Source of the DNA: Natrinema soli
GTDB taxonomy: Archaea; Halobacteriota; Halobacteria; Halobacteriales; Natrialbaceae
Direction: 5' to 3'
NCBI RefSeq assembly: GCF_028618695.1
Contig: NZ_JAQIVI010000296.1
Span: 1 to 22,698 of the forward strand
Length of the DNA stretch: 22,698 nt
Below are positions 8,454 to 16,106 of this stretch, in pieces. Under the pieces are notes generated by a model. The model made no database searches and was not told the origin of the DNA. It saw only the letters and a list, made by a program, of their open reading frames with translations. The position numbers and the translations under genes were made by a program. Numbering within the stretch: position 1 is the stretch's first letter; the number at the start of each line of letters is the position of its first letter.

Positions 8454-9110
8454 TCAACATATATTGGCCAGTTTTTCTTTGTTAATATCAATCGATGAGG
8501 CGACAAGAGTGCGATAGGCACGACGAAATCGTTCGGAAAGCGCTTGATGTGAGATATCAAGTTTGTCTGCGAGTTCCTCCTGCGATATTTCGCGGGGTAT
8601 CTCAAAGTAACCATATTGAATCGCAGTAGTGAGTGCTTCATATTGCTCAGGCGTCAGTCCGATACTCTCAGCAGGGACCGTTGAGAGTGGCTGGAGCCGC
8701 GTAACCTCAACCTGAATATCGCGCTCGGCCAACCGCTCATAAGCACGACTGACATTCTCGTGTGCAGGAAACCGTAGACGACTTGTCCATTCCCCATTGG
8801 TTGCCGTCGCCGTGAGCAATGTCCCTCCTTCGTCAAGAACAAGGGAGAAGAGTTCGGAAATCTCATCCGAGAATTCAATACTACATAGCCACCGATTTTC
8901 GTTACTTCTGATGATAGAGTACGTCATGACAGTCCTGTCCTCGCTGAGTGCAGGATATATTTTTGATAAGCCTGATCCACTAAACCAAACCCCAAGATTA
9001 TCCGTTGCAACCACTGGCTCCATCTCACAGACAAGTGAGGGAACCTCCTCGAATGTGGCCCCAAGTGCAGTATCACTGGTGGGAACGCGGAATTCGGCAA
9101 TTGTTGCCAT
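8454..9110 (-). CDS. HTH_10 (bacterioopsin-activator type) transcriptional regulator
   Basis: The 218-residue protein combines an N-terminal Bat-type sensory/associated domain (residues about 1-145) with a C-terminal HTH_10 DNA-binding domain (about 150-205). The latter holds the family pattern LTPEQYEALTTAIQYGYFEI, then REISQEELADKLDISHQAL and the recognition-helix end ERFRRAYRTLV. Proteins of this family are abundant haloarchaeal one-component regulators. The signal and targets are unknown. I chose the ATG at 9110, since MATIAEFRVP is the usual family opening. An in-frame start at 9155 adds 15 unlike residues. The gene lies inside the lower-GC segment that splits an MBL gene, next to a HalOD1-domain gene on the same strand, so the two may have arrived together. 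Confidence 0.85.
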   Translation of the reverse strand: MATIAEFRVPTSDTALGATFEEVPSLVCEMEPVVATDNLGVWFSGSGLSKIYPALSEDRTVMTYSIIRSNENRWLCSIEFSDEISELFSLVLDEGGTLLTATATNGEWTSRLRFPAHENVSRAYERLAERDIQVEVTRLQPLSTVPAESIGLTPEQYEALTTAIQYGYFEIPREISQEELADKLDISHQALSERFRRAYRTLVASSIDINKEKLANIC

Positions 9111-9273
9111 CCTTCCCTCGATAGACAACATCCACGCTAATAACTGCCAGTACACTATTTTCGAACTATCTCCGATTCCTTAAATAATATAGTAGGTAAG
9201 TGGTTTTCTATGTTCTACTGAGTAAAAGATACAGCAGTTATCTGTCCTATCTATGTAAGCTATACCGTATCAT

Positions 9274-9843
9274 TTAATAACTCTCTCCAAAATGTAATTT
9301 GTCGTTCCGTGATAGGGCTATGTCGTGTTCTGCCAGCAGTTCAAGCATCTGCTCTATCTCGCACTCGTACCACATTGCGAGAAGTCGTACATTCTTCTGC
9401 GCGTAATCATAGTTGCGCTCAAGAACCCGTGTATTAAGTGGGTCAACTTCGAGCGAATTCATTAGGGGGTGGTTTGCTGTCCAATACCGTAAAACACGGG
9501 TGCAGTCTAGAACCACTGCAAAAATACTATGCTCTACCGTATCCTGAACCGTCCCTCGTTGAATTGTTTGTTTATTTTCCTCTCCATAGATGTTGTTTAC
9601 TATAGTCATTTTATTACTATTTCTCGTATTTACATGGTAATTATTGATATCAAACTGCACTGTGACGGGTTCGGCGGTCTCGGACTGGAGAAGCGAATCC
9701 AGCGCTCCTGCATCAATATGGTCGTGTAAGCGCCAGTCCTTCTCAGCAGGGAAGTTCATTGGGTCGATGTTTTCGAGAGCGCAGATGTCCAGAATAATGG
9801 CGGTGCTAGGTGACGTCTCGTCATCGGTGAACGTCTCGATCAT
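9274..9843 (-). CDS. HalOD1-domain protein with an unassigned C-terminal region
   Basis: Residues about 10-85 (STAIILDICALENIDP, then LHDHIDAGALDSLL, then VTVQFDINNYHVNTRN) match the HalOD1 output domain, a small domain found in haloarchaeal signalling proteins. The remaining ~100 residues are predicted mostly helical (LRYWTANHPLMNSLEVD, LLAMWYECEIEQMLELLAEH) and I do not recognise them. With the ATG at 9843 the protein has 189 residues. However, the first ten codons from that ATG appear to belong to the interrupted MBL gene, and the frame stays open upstream as MBL sequence. The HalOD1 gene therefore seems to have lost its own start and now continues the MBL frame. It may be expressed as an MBL-HalOD1 fusion, from the internal ATG, or not at all. 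Confidence 0.6.
   Translation of the reverse strand: MIETFTDDETSPSTAIILDICALENIDPMNFPAEKDWRLHDHIDAGALDSLLQSETAEPVTVQFDINNYHVNTRNSNKMTIVNNIYGEENKQTIQRGTVQDTVEHSIFAVVLDCTRVLRYWTANHPLMNSLEVDPLNTRVLERNYDYAQKNVRLLAMWYECEIEQMLELLAEHDIALSRNDKLHFGESY
9805..9809. repeat. GCTAG direct repeat, right border of the 1.7-kb insert
   Basis: Second copy of the 5-base repeat found at 8093-8097. It falls in the codons CCT AGC, where the MBL reading frame passes into HalOD1 sequence. Confidence 0.45.
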
Positions 9844-10300
9844 CGGCGCAGTGCCCGCGCCATGGGCGGCGAACGCGGCCTCCTGAGCGGACACTCCGCG
9901 ATCCCACCCCCAGAGATTGGCGACTTCGTGTTGTTTCTCCTCGGGTACGCTCCACTCGTCGAACAAGGACACGTATCGATCCGCGAGGTGTTCAATTGCG
10001 TCGGCGTCGCCACGGACGAGGGCGGCGTCGCGCTCGTGAACGTAGACAGATGCGCCGCTTAATTCTTGAACATAGCCGGCTAGCCCGGCGTGATCCGGAT
10101 GCCAGTGCGTGAGGGATATCGCCCCGATATCGGCCACGGCGACACCAACACGGCCAACCGTTTTCAGGAGGAGATTGCGTGTCGACGCCGGTATCGATGA
10201 GGATGGTAACACTGTCTGTCCGCACCAGATATGCGTTATTTTCACCCTCGAACTCAAATACCGAGTTCGGAATTTCAAGGCGGTCTATCGTGTGGGTCAT
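9805..10300 (-). pseudogene. MBL-fold hydrolase, N-terminal half, frameshifted and cut by the insert
   Basis: The ATG at 10300 starts MTHTIDRLEIPNSVFEFEG, followed by NNAYLVRTDSVTILIDTGVD. The frame then shifts near 10178-10185 (a two-base loss or one-base gain) and continues as RNLLLKTVGRVGVAVADIG. Next comes the metal motif ISLTHWHPDHAGLAGYVQE, an intact HxHxDH. The fold then breaks off at the GCTAG at 9805-9809, and its second metal-binding half appears on the same strand at 7550-8097. Joined across the insert the gene would encode about 345 residues, a usual length for this haloarchaeal MBL plus winged-helix family. At the 5' end a promoter-like CTATTT box lies 30 bases upstream. It follows the TrmB gene by 54 bp. 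Confidence 0.75.
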
Positions 10301-10316
10301 GTCCTTCTGTTTCGCT

Positions 10317-10330
10317 GTCGACCGAAATAG
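10317..10330 (-). promoter_or_regulatory. Promoter motif shared with the 5393-6072 gene
   Basis: The minus strand reads CTATTTCGGTCGAC, with its first base 30 bases upstream of the ATG at 10300. The promoter of the other MBL-type gene reads CTATTTAGGTCGAC, 31 bases from its ATG. The 14-mers differ at one position and have the same placement, consistent with a TATA-like box plus a shared downstream element. Confidence 0.4.
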
Positions 10331-10354
10331 TCACTGGGGAAGTACATAGTAGTC

Positions 10355-11122
10355 CTACAGCTCCAGACGAGTTCCGAACCAGCCGTCGATGAGCTGGACG
10401 AGGACGGTGGCGAAGCCGGTTTCCGAGCTCCAGAACGCCGTCTCCTCCTGAATCCCAGGGAGCTCTTCGTCGCCGAGGACGCTCAACAGCACCGTGTCCC
10501 CGTCAGCGACGAGGATGCGAACATCGTTCCAGTCCTCGCGCGTGAGGTCATCAGGTAATCGCTCGGCGCGAACGGCAGTGTCCTGAAATGCATCGACGAC
10601 CTCCTGATCCGAACTCACAACCGTTACGTCGACGCCGCTCGTCGCTTGGGCCACGAGCGCGTCGGTGACGGTTTCGTCGCGGACAGCACTCCCGAATCCG
10701 TGGATGACGTACTCGTCGGCGTCGCGGACGATCTGTGTCACCCGGTCGGTGATGGTTTCGTGGCCGTGAATCGTCCAGATGGCTTCCTGCTGCTCGGTAT
10801 GTTCGCTGAACGTCCCTTGGACGGTTTCGAGAAACTCGAACGCTTGTGTTTGCTCCTGTTCGAATTCACGACGCAGTCGCGCTCGTGCTTCGTCGAGGTC
10901 GACGGCCCGGTACTGGATCGGGTCGGACTGTTGGACCTCGAGTAGGCCTCGCTCTTCGAGCATTTCGGCCGTGCCGTAGACCTGTGAGCGTGGCACGTCC
11001 GTGATTCGGGCGATGTCTCGGGCAGTGCTAACGGTGAGTTTTTGAAGTGCGATGAACACCTCAGCCTCGTATTTTGAGAGCCCGAGATTGTGGAGTGCCT
11101 CGATGGCGTTCTGTTCATCCAT
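10355..11122 (-). CDS. TrmB-family transcriptional regulator
   Basis: The 255-residue protein has the TrmB layout. A winged HTH spans residues about 5-75 (LHNLGLSKYEAEVFIALQKL, then ARDIARITDVPRSQVYGTAE, then MLEERGLLEV). A coiled-coil linker rich in Glu/Gln covers about 78-110, and a phospholipase-D-like TrmB regulatory domain covers about 115-255 (YVIHGFGSAVRDE, VDVTVVSSDQEV, VLLSVLGDEELPG). Such proteins sense sugars or other ligands and repress or activate neighbouring genes. The ATG at 11122 overlaps the transporter stop by eight bases (ATGGATGA), so the two genes are translationally coupled and this protein probably controls the transporter operon. A longer upstream frame is antisense noise and was not used. 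Confidence 0.9.
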   Translation of the reverse strand: MDEQNAIEALHNLGLSKYEAEVFIALQKLTVSTARDIARITDVPRSQVYGTAEMLEERGLLEVQQSDPIQYRAVDLDEARARLRREFEQEQTQAFEFLETVQGTFSEHTEQQEAIWTIHGHETITDRVTQIVRDADEYVIHGFGSAVRDETVTDALVAQATSGVDVTVVSSDQEVVDAFQDTAVRAERLPDDLTREDWNDVRILVADGDTVLLSVLGDEELPGIQEETAFWSSETGFATVLVQLIDGWFGTRLEL

Positions 11123-14100
11123 CGTACTCACCGCCGTCGCTGGCAGGAATCGCATCTTCGCTGGAAGTCGTCTCGTCCGTGAACACGCCGTCTGGCCCCA
11201 GATACCGCGTCCAGACGACCAGCAGGCTGGGGAGAACGAGCACGCTCGCGAGGAACGCGTAGATGATTGTGAGGCCGGTGATGAGGCCGAACTGCTGGAG
11301 TGGGGGGAGGATCGCGAACACGAGGACACCGAATCCGCCGACCGTCGTGGCGGCACTCCCAAGGAGTGCGCCGCCTGTCCCGGTGACGGTCGTTCGCATC
11401 GCTTCCCAGACGGAAGCGTGGCGCTCCAGTTCGTGCGCGTACCGCTCGCTGATGTGGATGCTGTAGGCAACGCCCAGCCCGACCGTGAGACTCGTGATCA
11501 TCCCGGTCAGCACGTTAAACGGGATGTCCGCGAGGTACATCGTCCCGAGAATCCACATCACGGAGAGCACCACCGGGAGCAACGTCACGAACCCGAGCGT
11601 GGCACTTCCATCAGTGATCCGGTACATGAGCATCAGGAACGCAAACACCGCGACGAGCGTGATGAGGAGACTCTGAATGACGGTATCTAGCAGCTGATCC
11701 TGGACGAGTTTGAAGACGATCGGCTGGCCCGTCGCCGTCGCGTCCAGACCGCTTCCGTCGACGATCGCGGCCACATCCCGCATCTGGTCGGCCACTGCAT
11801 CACTACTCGCCCCACCTTGGAGGGAGACGGTCATGCGAAGGGCCTGGTACTCACCGTCGTCGGTGCGATAGATGACCGACGCCGCCTGGTCGGGAGCAGT
11901 CTCGTAGAGCGCGTCGTAGACCCGCTCCAGATTCCGGTCAGGCACGCCGTCACCGTTCATATCAGAATCAATGAACGTAGCGTTGAACGATTCGTTTTCG
12001 GCGGCAACCGCACGCATGACTGTGAGCGGACTGCGAACGTCTGCTTCGCCGTTTGACAGGACGACCCTGATGTTACTCTCGGCTGCCCTGTCTTGGGCCC
12101 GGTCCATCCGTTCGAGGGTGTCGGGGTCGGTTACCTGGCCTTCGACGAGGATTTGCGCCTGCGAATCCTGTCTGAGGAACTTGTCGTTGACGTAGTTCAA
12201 CGAGGACTTCGCTGTGTACTCGCCCGGCTTGAACGGCTCCGGAAGATCCTCCATCCACCCCGGCGGCTCCTCGGCGAGGAAGTCCTCCTGCGCGAAGCTC
12301 GTATCGACCTGGGTTGCACCGTAGGCGCCGCCAGCACTCACGAGCAACGCAATCGCGATGACCGCAAACGGTGCCCTTCGGGCGAGGGTCGTCCCACCGG
12401 TGAGCAGGTCGCTGACTCGGCCACCACTAGCCCCGAATGCACGCTTTTCCCTGTCGACGCCTCGTGCCTCGAGGAGGCTATCGATTTCGACCTTGAGTGC
12501 CGGGATCAACGCCCCGAAGACGAGGAGGGCCGCGACGATGCCGAACGCGCTCACGACACCGAAGTCCTGGATCGGCGGGATCGAACTCGTCAGATTCGAG
12601 AGGAAGCCGATGACGGTAGTCGCAGTCACCCAGGTGAGCGCGACACCGACACTTGCGAGTGCGGTTTTCATCGAGCCCCGAACCCGTGCACCCCCGTTGG
12701 CGGTCTCATCGTGCCGTTCACGTTCCTCGCGGTGGCGCATGAAGACGTGGATGGCATAGTCGATCGAGAGCCCGATGAGTAACACCGGAACGGCGATCAT
12801 AATCTGATTGAACGCGATGTCCAGCCAGCCCATGAAGCCGAACGTCCAGCCCAGCACGATCCCGATGCCGAGGAGGCCGAGCAAGATGTCGATGGGGTCA
12901 CGGTACGCGATGATGAGTACTAGAAGGACGAATAGGAGTGCGAGCGGGCCGACGATGGCGAGACTGTCCGTCATCGACCGATTGATCTCATCAGAGATGA
13001 TCCCGCTCCCAAACACTAATGCCGCCTGCTCACCGAAGCGGTCGTTCGCTTTTTCTTGGATGGCGAGTTGTGACGTCTCAATCCGTTCAGTTGCCATCCC
13101 TTCGATTGCCTGTTGTTCGGCGGTCTGGCTGACGACCAGCATCGTCGCTTCCGCGCTCGTGCTACCGGGTTCGTAGCTGGTCGGCATGAACACGAACGCA
13201 CCGTTGCCGCCGCCGTTTTGCCCGTCGCTCAATACGGTCGTGATGACGGAGTTGATCTCCGACTGGTTCATCGACTCCAGTTGCTCGATTTGAGCCGAAA
13301 GCGAGGGCATCTCCCCCGACGCAGTGGCGTTTTCTAACGCTGTCCGGTCGGCTTGGAGCGCCTCGGTATCCTCTTGCAACTCTTGGTACTCGGGAGCGAG
13401 TATGCTTTGGACGTCACGATAGACCTGCTGAAACTGCTGCTGGATCTCGCCCGCCCGTCGTTCGTAGGTACTCTGGTTGATCTCGCCCGCCTGGTAGGAC
13501 GCATTCAGCTGGTCGAGTTGGTGTTGAAGCGTCCGCGCTTGCCTGGTAAGCTGTGTGAACTGGGCGGACTGGTTGGCGGAGAGGTTCGTTGTAGCCTCGG
13601 TGCGAACCGAGGTGAGTTGCTGTTCGATCTGCTCGGTGCGCTGGGCGTAGGTTTCGTTATTGATCTCCCCACGGGCGTGGGACCGGTTGAGTTGATCGTA
13701 CTGGCGTTGTAACTCGCGGGTCTCGTTCAATGCACTGGTCAGCCGCGCCGCAGTCCGGTTGAGTTCTTGCTGCCGTGTCTCAAGGGCCTGGCTACGCTGC
13801 TGGAGGTCTTGGCCCTGCTCCTGGCGAATCGCCGTCGTTGTGATGACGTTCGCGATGCCAGTCGTTGGTGACTCCGCTGCCAGCGTGTCATTGATCGTCT
13901 CGTTGGCGCGGAGTTCCTGCTGGAATCGAAGTTGGCTGACGAGGGCCTCCTGACGGAGGACGTTCCCGTCGCGGACGATGACCTGGACAGATGTGGTATT
14001 TGTGTCTCCGGTCGTGAAGTTCGATTCGATGTAGTCGAGTTTCTGGGCCTCTTTGGTATCACTCTGGAACTGCTCCAGCGAGGACGATTGCTCGACGTTC

Positions 14101-14201
14101 GCCGCCCCGGCGCCGACAACCACCGACACGACGAGGAGCGCGACGATAACCCACCGACTGTGATCGGTAATTGCACCTACCAGTCGGTCACCCCCGCTCA
14201 T
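11115..14201 (-). CDS. RND/MMPL-superfamily membrane transporter with coiled-coil extracellular domain
   Basis: The 1028-residue protein has the duplicated RND topology. TM1 is at about 17-36, a large extracellular region follows to about 410, then TM2-6 (411-570). TM7 is at about 610-630, a second loop runs to about 835, then TM8-12 (838-1000). TM4 carries VLLIGLSIDYAIHVFMRHRE and TM10 carries TVGLGVAYSIHISERYAHE, the paired positions used for proton coupling or sterol-sensing-like function in this superfamily. Only TM4 keeps an Asp (D481). The first loop has a long Gln/Asn-rich coiled coil (about 128-290) with two similar ~34-residue repeats, 168-200 and 229-262 (LNxSxxxGEINxxTYxxR). The family exports lipids or hydrophobic compounds, and the substrate here is unknown. 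No membrane-fusion partner is adjacent. Translation is coupled to the downstream TrmB regulator. Confidence 0.9.
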   Translation of the reverse strand: MSGGDRLVGAITDHSRWVIVALLVVSVVVGAGAANVEQSSSLEQFQSDTKEAQKLDYIESNFTTGDTNTTSVQVIVRDGNVLRQEALVSQLRFQQELRANETINDTLAAESPTTGIANVITTTAIRQEQGQDLQQRSQALETRQQELNRTAARLTSALNETRELQRQYDQLNRSHARGEINNETYAQRTEQIEQQLTSVRTEATTNLSANQSAQFTQLTRQARTLQHQLDQLNASYQAGEINQSTYERRAGEIQQQFQQVYRDVQSILAPEYQELQEDTEALQADRTALENATASGEMPSLSAQIEQLESMNQSEINSVITTVLSDGQNGGGNGAFVFMPTSYEPGSTSAEATMLVVSQTAEQQAIEGMATERIETSQLAIQEKANDRFGEQAALVFGSGIISDEINRSMTDSLAIVGPLALLFVLLVLIIAYRDPIDILLGLLGIGIVLGWTFGFMGWLDIAFNQIMIAVPVLLIGLSIDYAIHVFMRHREERERHDETANGGARVRGSMKTALASVGVALTWVTATTVIGFLSNLTSSIPPIQDFGVVSAFGIVAALLVFGALIPALKVEIDSLLEARGVDREKRAFGASGGRVSDLLTGGTTLARRAPFAVIAIALLVSAGGAYGATQVDTSFAQEDFLAEEPPGWMEDLPEPFKPGEYTAKSSLNYVNDKFLRQDSQAQILVEGQVTDPDTLERMDRAQDRAAESNIRVVLSNGEADVRSPLTVMRAVAAENESFNATFIDSDMNGDGVPDRNLERVYDALYETAPDQAASVIYRTDDGEYQALRMTVSLQGGASSDAVADQMRDVAAIVDGSGLDATATGQPIVFKLVQDQLLDTVIQSLLITLVAVFAFLMLMYRITDGSATLGFVTLLPVVLSVMWILGTMYLADIPFNVLTGMITSLTVGLGVAYSIHISERYAHELERHASVWEAMRTTVTGTGGALLGSAATTVGGFGVLVFAILPPLQQFGLITGLTIIYAFLASVLVLPSLLVVWTRYLGPDGVFTDETTSSEDAIPASDGGEYDG

Positions 14202-14282
14202 CGCTGCCTCCGTATACGAGAAATCAGGTTCCTATCTCCCATAGTACGGTCACGCTGTTATTTTTCTACTAACACGAAACCC

Positions 14283-14295
14283 GGCTATAAACTCG
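14283..14295 (-). promoter_or_regulatory. Candidate TATA box of the RND-TrmB operon
   Basis: The minus strand reads CGAGTTTATAGCC about 85 bases upstream of the transporter ATG, close to the haloarchaeal TATA consensus with a purine-rich BRE side. A second AT-rich block (AGAAAAATAACAG, about 14258-14270) is an alternative. Neither has a decisive start-site distance. Confidence 0.3.
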
Positions 14296-14428
14296 TCGAT
14301 GTCCTACCGAGGCCGCACTCACTCCAGAACATACGCAGCTAGCAACCGGTTTAGGAGGGACCGACCCCCAATGACGCTGGGTGACGTCGTTCACGGGCCG
14401 CCCTGGATCGGCGCTGAACCCACGTACC

Positions 14429-14493
14429 ACATGCCCAGGAAGCGTCGGACGGTCACCCGTCCGGGCATGTAGGTTCCCTGATGGCTACATCAG
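14429..14493. other. Two consecutive hairpins of unknown origin
   Basis: The first is compound: ACATGCCC (14429-14436) pairs with GGGCATGT (14463-14470), and nested inside GGACGG (14447-14452) pairs with CCGTCC (14457-14462) around a TCAC loop, leaving a 10-base bulge on one side. ACC/GGT can extend the base with one bulged A. The second hairpin, CTGATG-gcta-CATCAG, follows at 14478-14493. No protein frame crosses it convincingly. It could be a small structured RNA or a single-strand-transposon end. No tRNA or SRP-RNA motif is seen. Confidence 0.55.
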
Positions 14494-14582
14494 CACGTAC
14501 TAGTAAGTTGGAGGAGATACACGGCTGAAATCCGTCTAAATCTGTCTGATGGGACGTATCGAATATGGTTTTGTGGCCACCT

Positions 14583-14602
14583 CCGCGCCGTAAACGGCGC
14601 GG
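14583..14602. repeat. Right-end hairpin of the IS200/IS605-type element
   Basis: CCGCGCCG-taaa-CGGCGCGG is a perfect 8-bp stem with a TAAA loop, located 34 bases beyond the 3' end of the tnpB remnant. IS200/IS605 elements carry subterminal hairpins at their ends, and the region from the tnpB 3' end through this hairpin is where a reRNA/omega-RNA would be encoded. Confidence 0.6.
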
Positions 14603-14635
14603 CTTCCCGCACCGCAACGTTAGGAATTTGCCGGT

Positions 14636-15882
14636 CTACGACACGACCTGCTCTCTCGTGCGAAACGTCCCGCTCTCGCGGTCGAACAGGTGTGTCGATG
14701 ACTGTGCCACACAGCCGTTACTCCTATCCTGCCGTGAGGACTCGGAGTTATCTTCTGACGCATGTTCTCTGCCCCGTTACAATCTGCGTTCCCGACCAGC
14801 CCACATGCCGAACAGACGTATAGGCCACGGTCGACACGGTTCGCCTTCGTATCGTCACCACACGCCGAACACATCTTCGAGGTGTTCCACTCGTTTTCTT
14901 TCAGTATCTCAATGCCACGTATCTCGCCTTTGTACGCGAGATATTGGTAGATGCGGTCGAACGCCCACAAGTGTAACTTCTTGTTCCCCGTCTTACCCCA
15001 ATCGGATTCACGCACGTCTTCCGGCCAACTCACCGCGAGCGTGCCAACACCACGTTCGACACATTCGGTGATGATGGTGTCCGTGAGAACGGGGTAGAAG
15101 TGTGTCTCACGGGCAGCGAGTTTTTGTCGTGCCTACATCGACTTCTCTGACGGCCCGTTCTCGCCTTCCGTGTCGTACTCTGCTTGGGTATAGTAGTGTT
15201 TGTCTTGTTTGAGCGAATTACCGGGATATAGGACGTATTCGTCGGGGAAGGCAACCGTGGCGATGTTCGTGATACCAAGGACGATGCCTGCAACGCTGTT
15301 GCCTGCGGAATTGTTCGTTTCGAGTTCGACGTTGCAGACGAAGTGCAGTTCCCACTCGTCGCCGTTCCAGACGGCGCGAACGTTCTGCACCCTATTGACT
15401 TCCGAAAGGTCAACATCCGGGCGGGTCTGGTACTCGCAGAGCAGGAAGTCCGACCACGATTCTTTGAGATTCAAGCCTTTGCTGAGTCGGACGCGGTTAT
15501 TCTCTGGGTCGTGCTTGAACCCGTCTGCTTTGAGCGTGACCGTTGATAGTAGTTCGCCGCCATGTTTGCGGTAGCCGGGCGGGTTCGCCTCGTCGTCCTT
15601 GTGTCGCAGGTCGAACCACGACTGGAAAGCGTCGGAAAGTTCTTCGATGACTTTCTGACTGGATTGGGCATTCAGGTCTTTCCAGTACGCTTGGTTCTTC
15701 ATGTACGCTTTCAGCACACCCTCGTCTGGAATCTCGCCTGTTGCGTTCCAGATGCGGTCGGCTGTCCAGCGTGCGACGTTCCAGATTTTTGAGGCGGAGC
15801 CACCAAGCGAGTCGAGGCCATCGCAAACCTACCGGTGGTTCTGGATGGAACCAACGTAGGCGCGTGTGACCTCAATCGCCGT
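14636..15882 (-). pseudogene. tnpB: TnpB (IS200/IS605 OrfB) with multiple inactivating changes
   Basis: Joined across its lesions, the frame encodes about 415 residues of an RNA-guided TnpB-type nuclease. Recognisable parts are EVTRAYVGSIQNH at the N-terminus, VIEELSDAFQSWFDLRHKD, the RuvC-I strand and the C-terminal zinc finger CSACGDDTK...CSACG followed by GNADCNGAENMRQK. Damage: no ATG at the expected first codon (ACG at 15882); TAG at 15829-15831; TAG at 15133-15135; a one-base deletion near 14731-14738 after PSPHG; and the RuvC-I catalytic Asp replaced by Val (GIVLG, codon 15280-15282, usually G-[IV]-D-LG). No TnpA is nearby. A 7-bp dyad TACATAG-c-CTATGTA (15882-15896) sits at its 5' end. 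Confidence 0.9.
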
Positions 15883-15980
15883 ACATAGCCTATGTAGACA
15901 AACCTACTTAATGGTGAGGGTAACGTGGAATATCCGGCCTGCTATTGACAGTAGTCGGCGTCGGGGTTGTCGGATTCACT

Positions 15981-15998
15981 CCCGCCGTAAACGGCGGG
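15981..15998. repeat. Second TAAA-loop hairpin upstream of the tnpB remnant
   Basis: CCCGCCG-taaa-CGGCGGG is a perfect 7-bp stem with the same TAAA loop and central CCGTAAACGG as the hairpin at 14583-14602. It may mark the other side of the same element or the end of a second, lost IS200/IS605 element. Confidence 0.5.
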
Positions 15999-16106
15999 AT
16001 TCTCTCCTCACAGAAAGATAGAGCTGTGTTTTCGGTGTTGCTCTCAGATTCGCGTCAGTGAAGAGTAAGCGATAGTTCTCTGTGTGCCATCTGAGTACCA
16101 CGAGGT

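Noticed and set aside
8098..9809. Calling the 1.7-kb insert an insertion sequence
   Set aside because: There is no transposase gene and the ends show no inverted repeats. Only the five-base direct repeat and restored frame support an insertion.
11122..11470. Upstream extension of the TrmB frame by about 116 codons
   Set aside because: It lies inside the transporter gene in another frame and has Ser/Arg-rich shadow composition. TrmB proteins start just before the HTH.
14401..14500. Idea that the hairpin block is a tRNA or SRP RNA
   Set aside because: No T-arm, anticodon arm or SRP helix-8 motif is visible, and the stem sizes do not fit.
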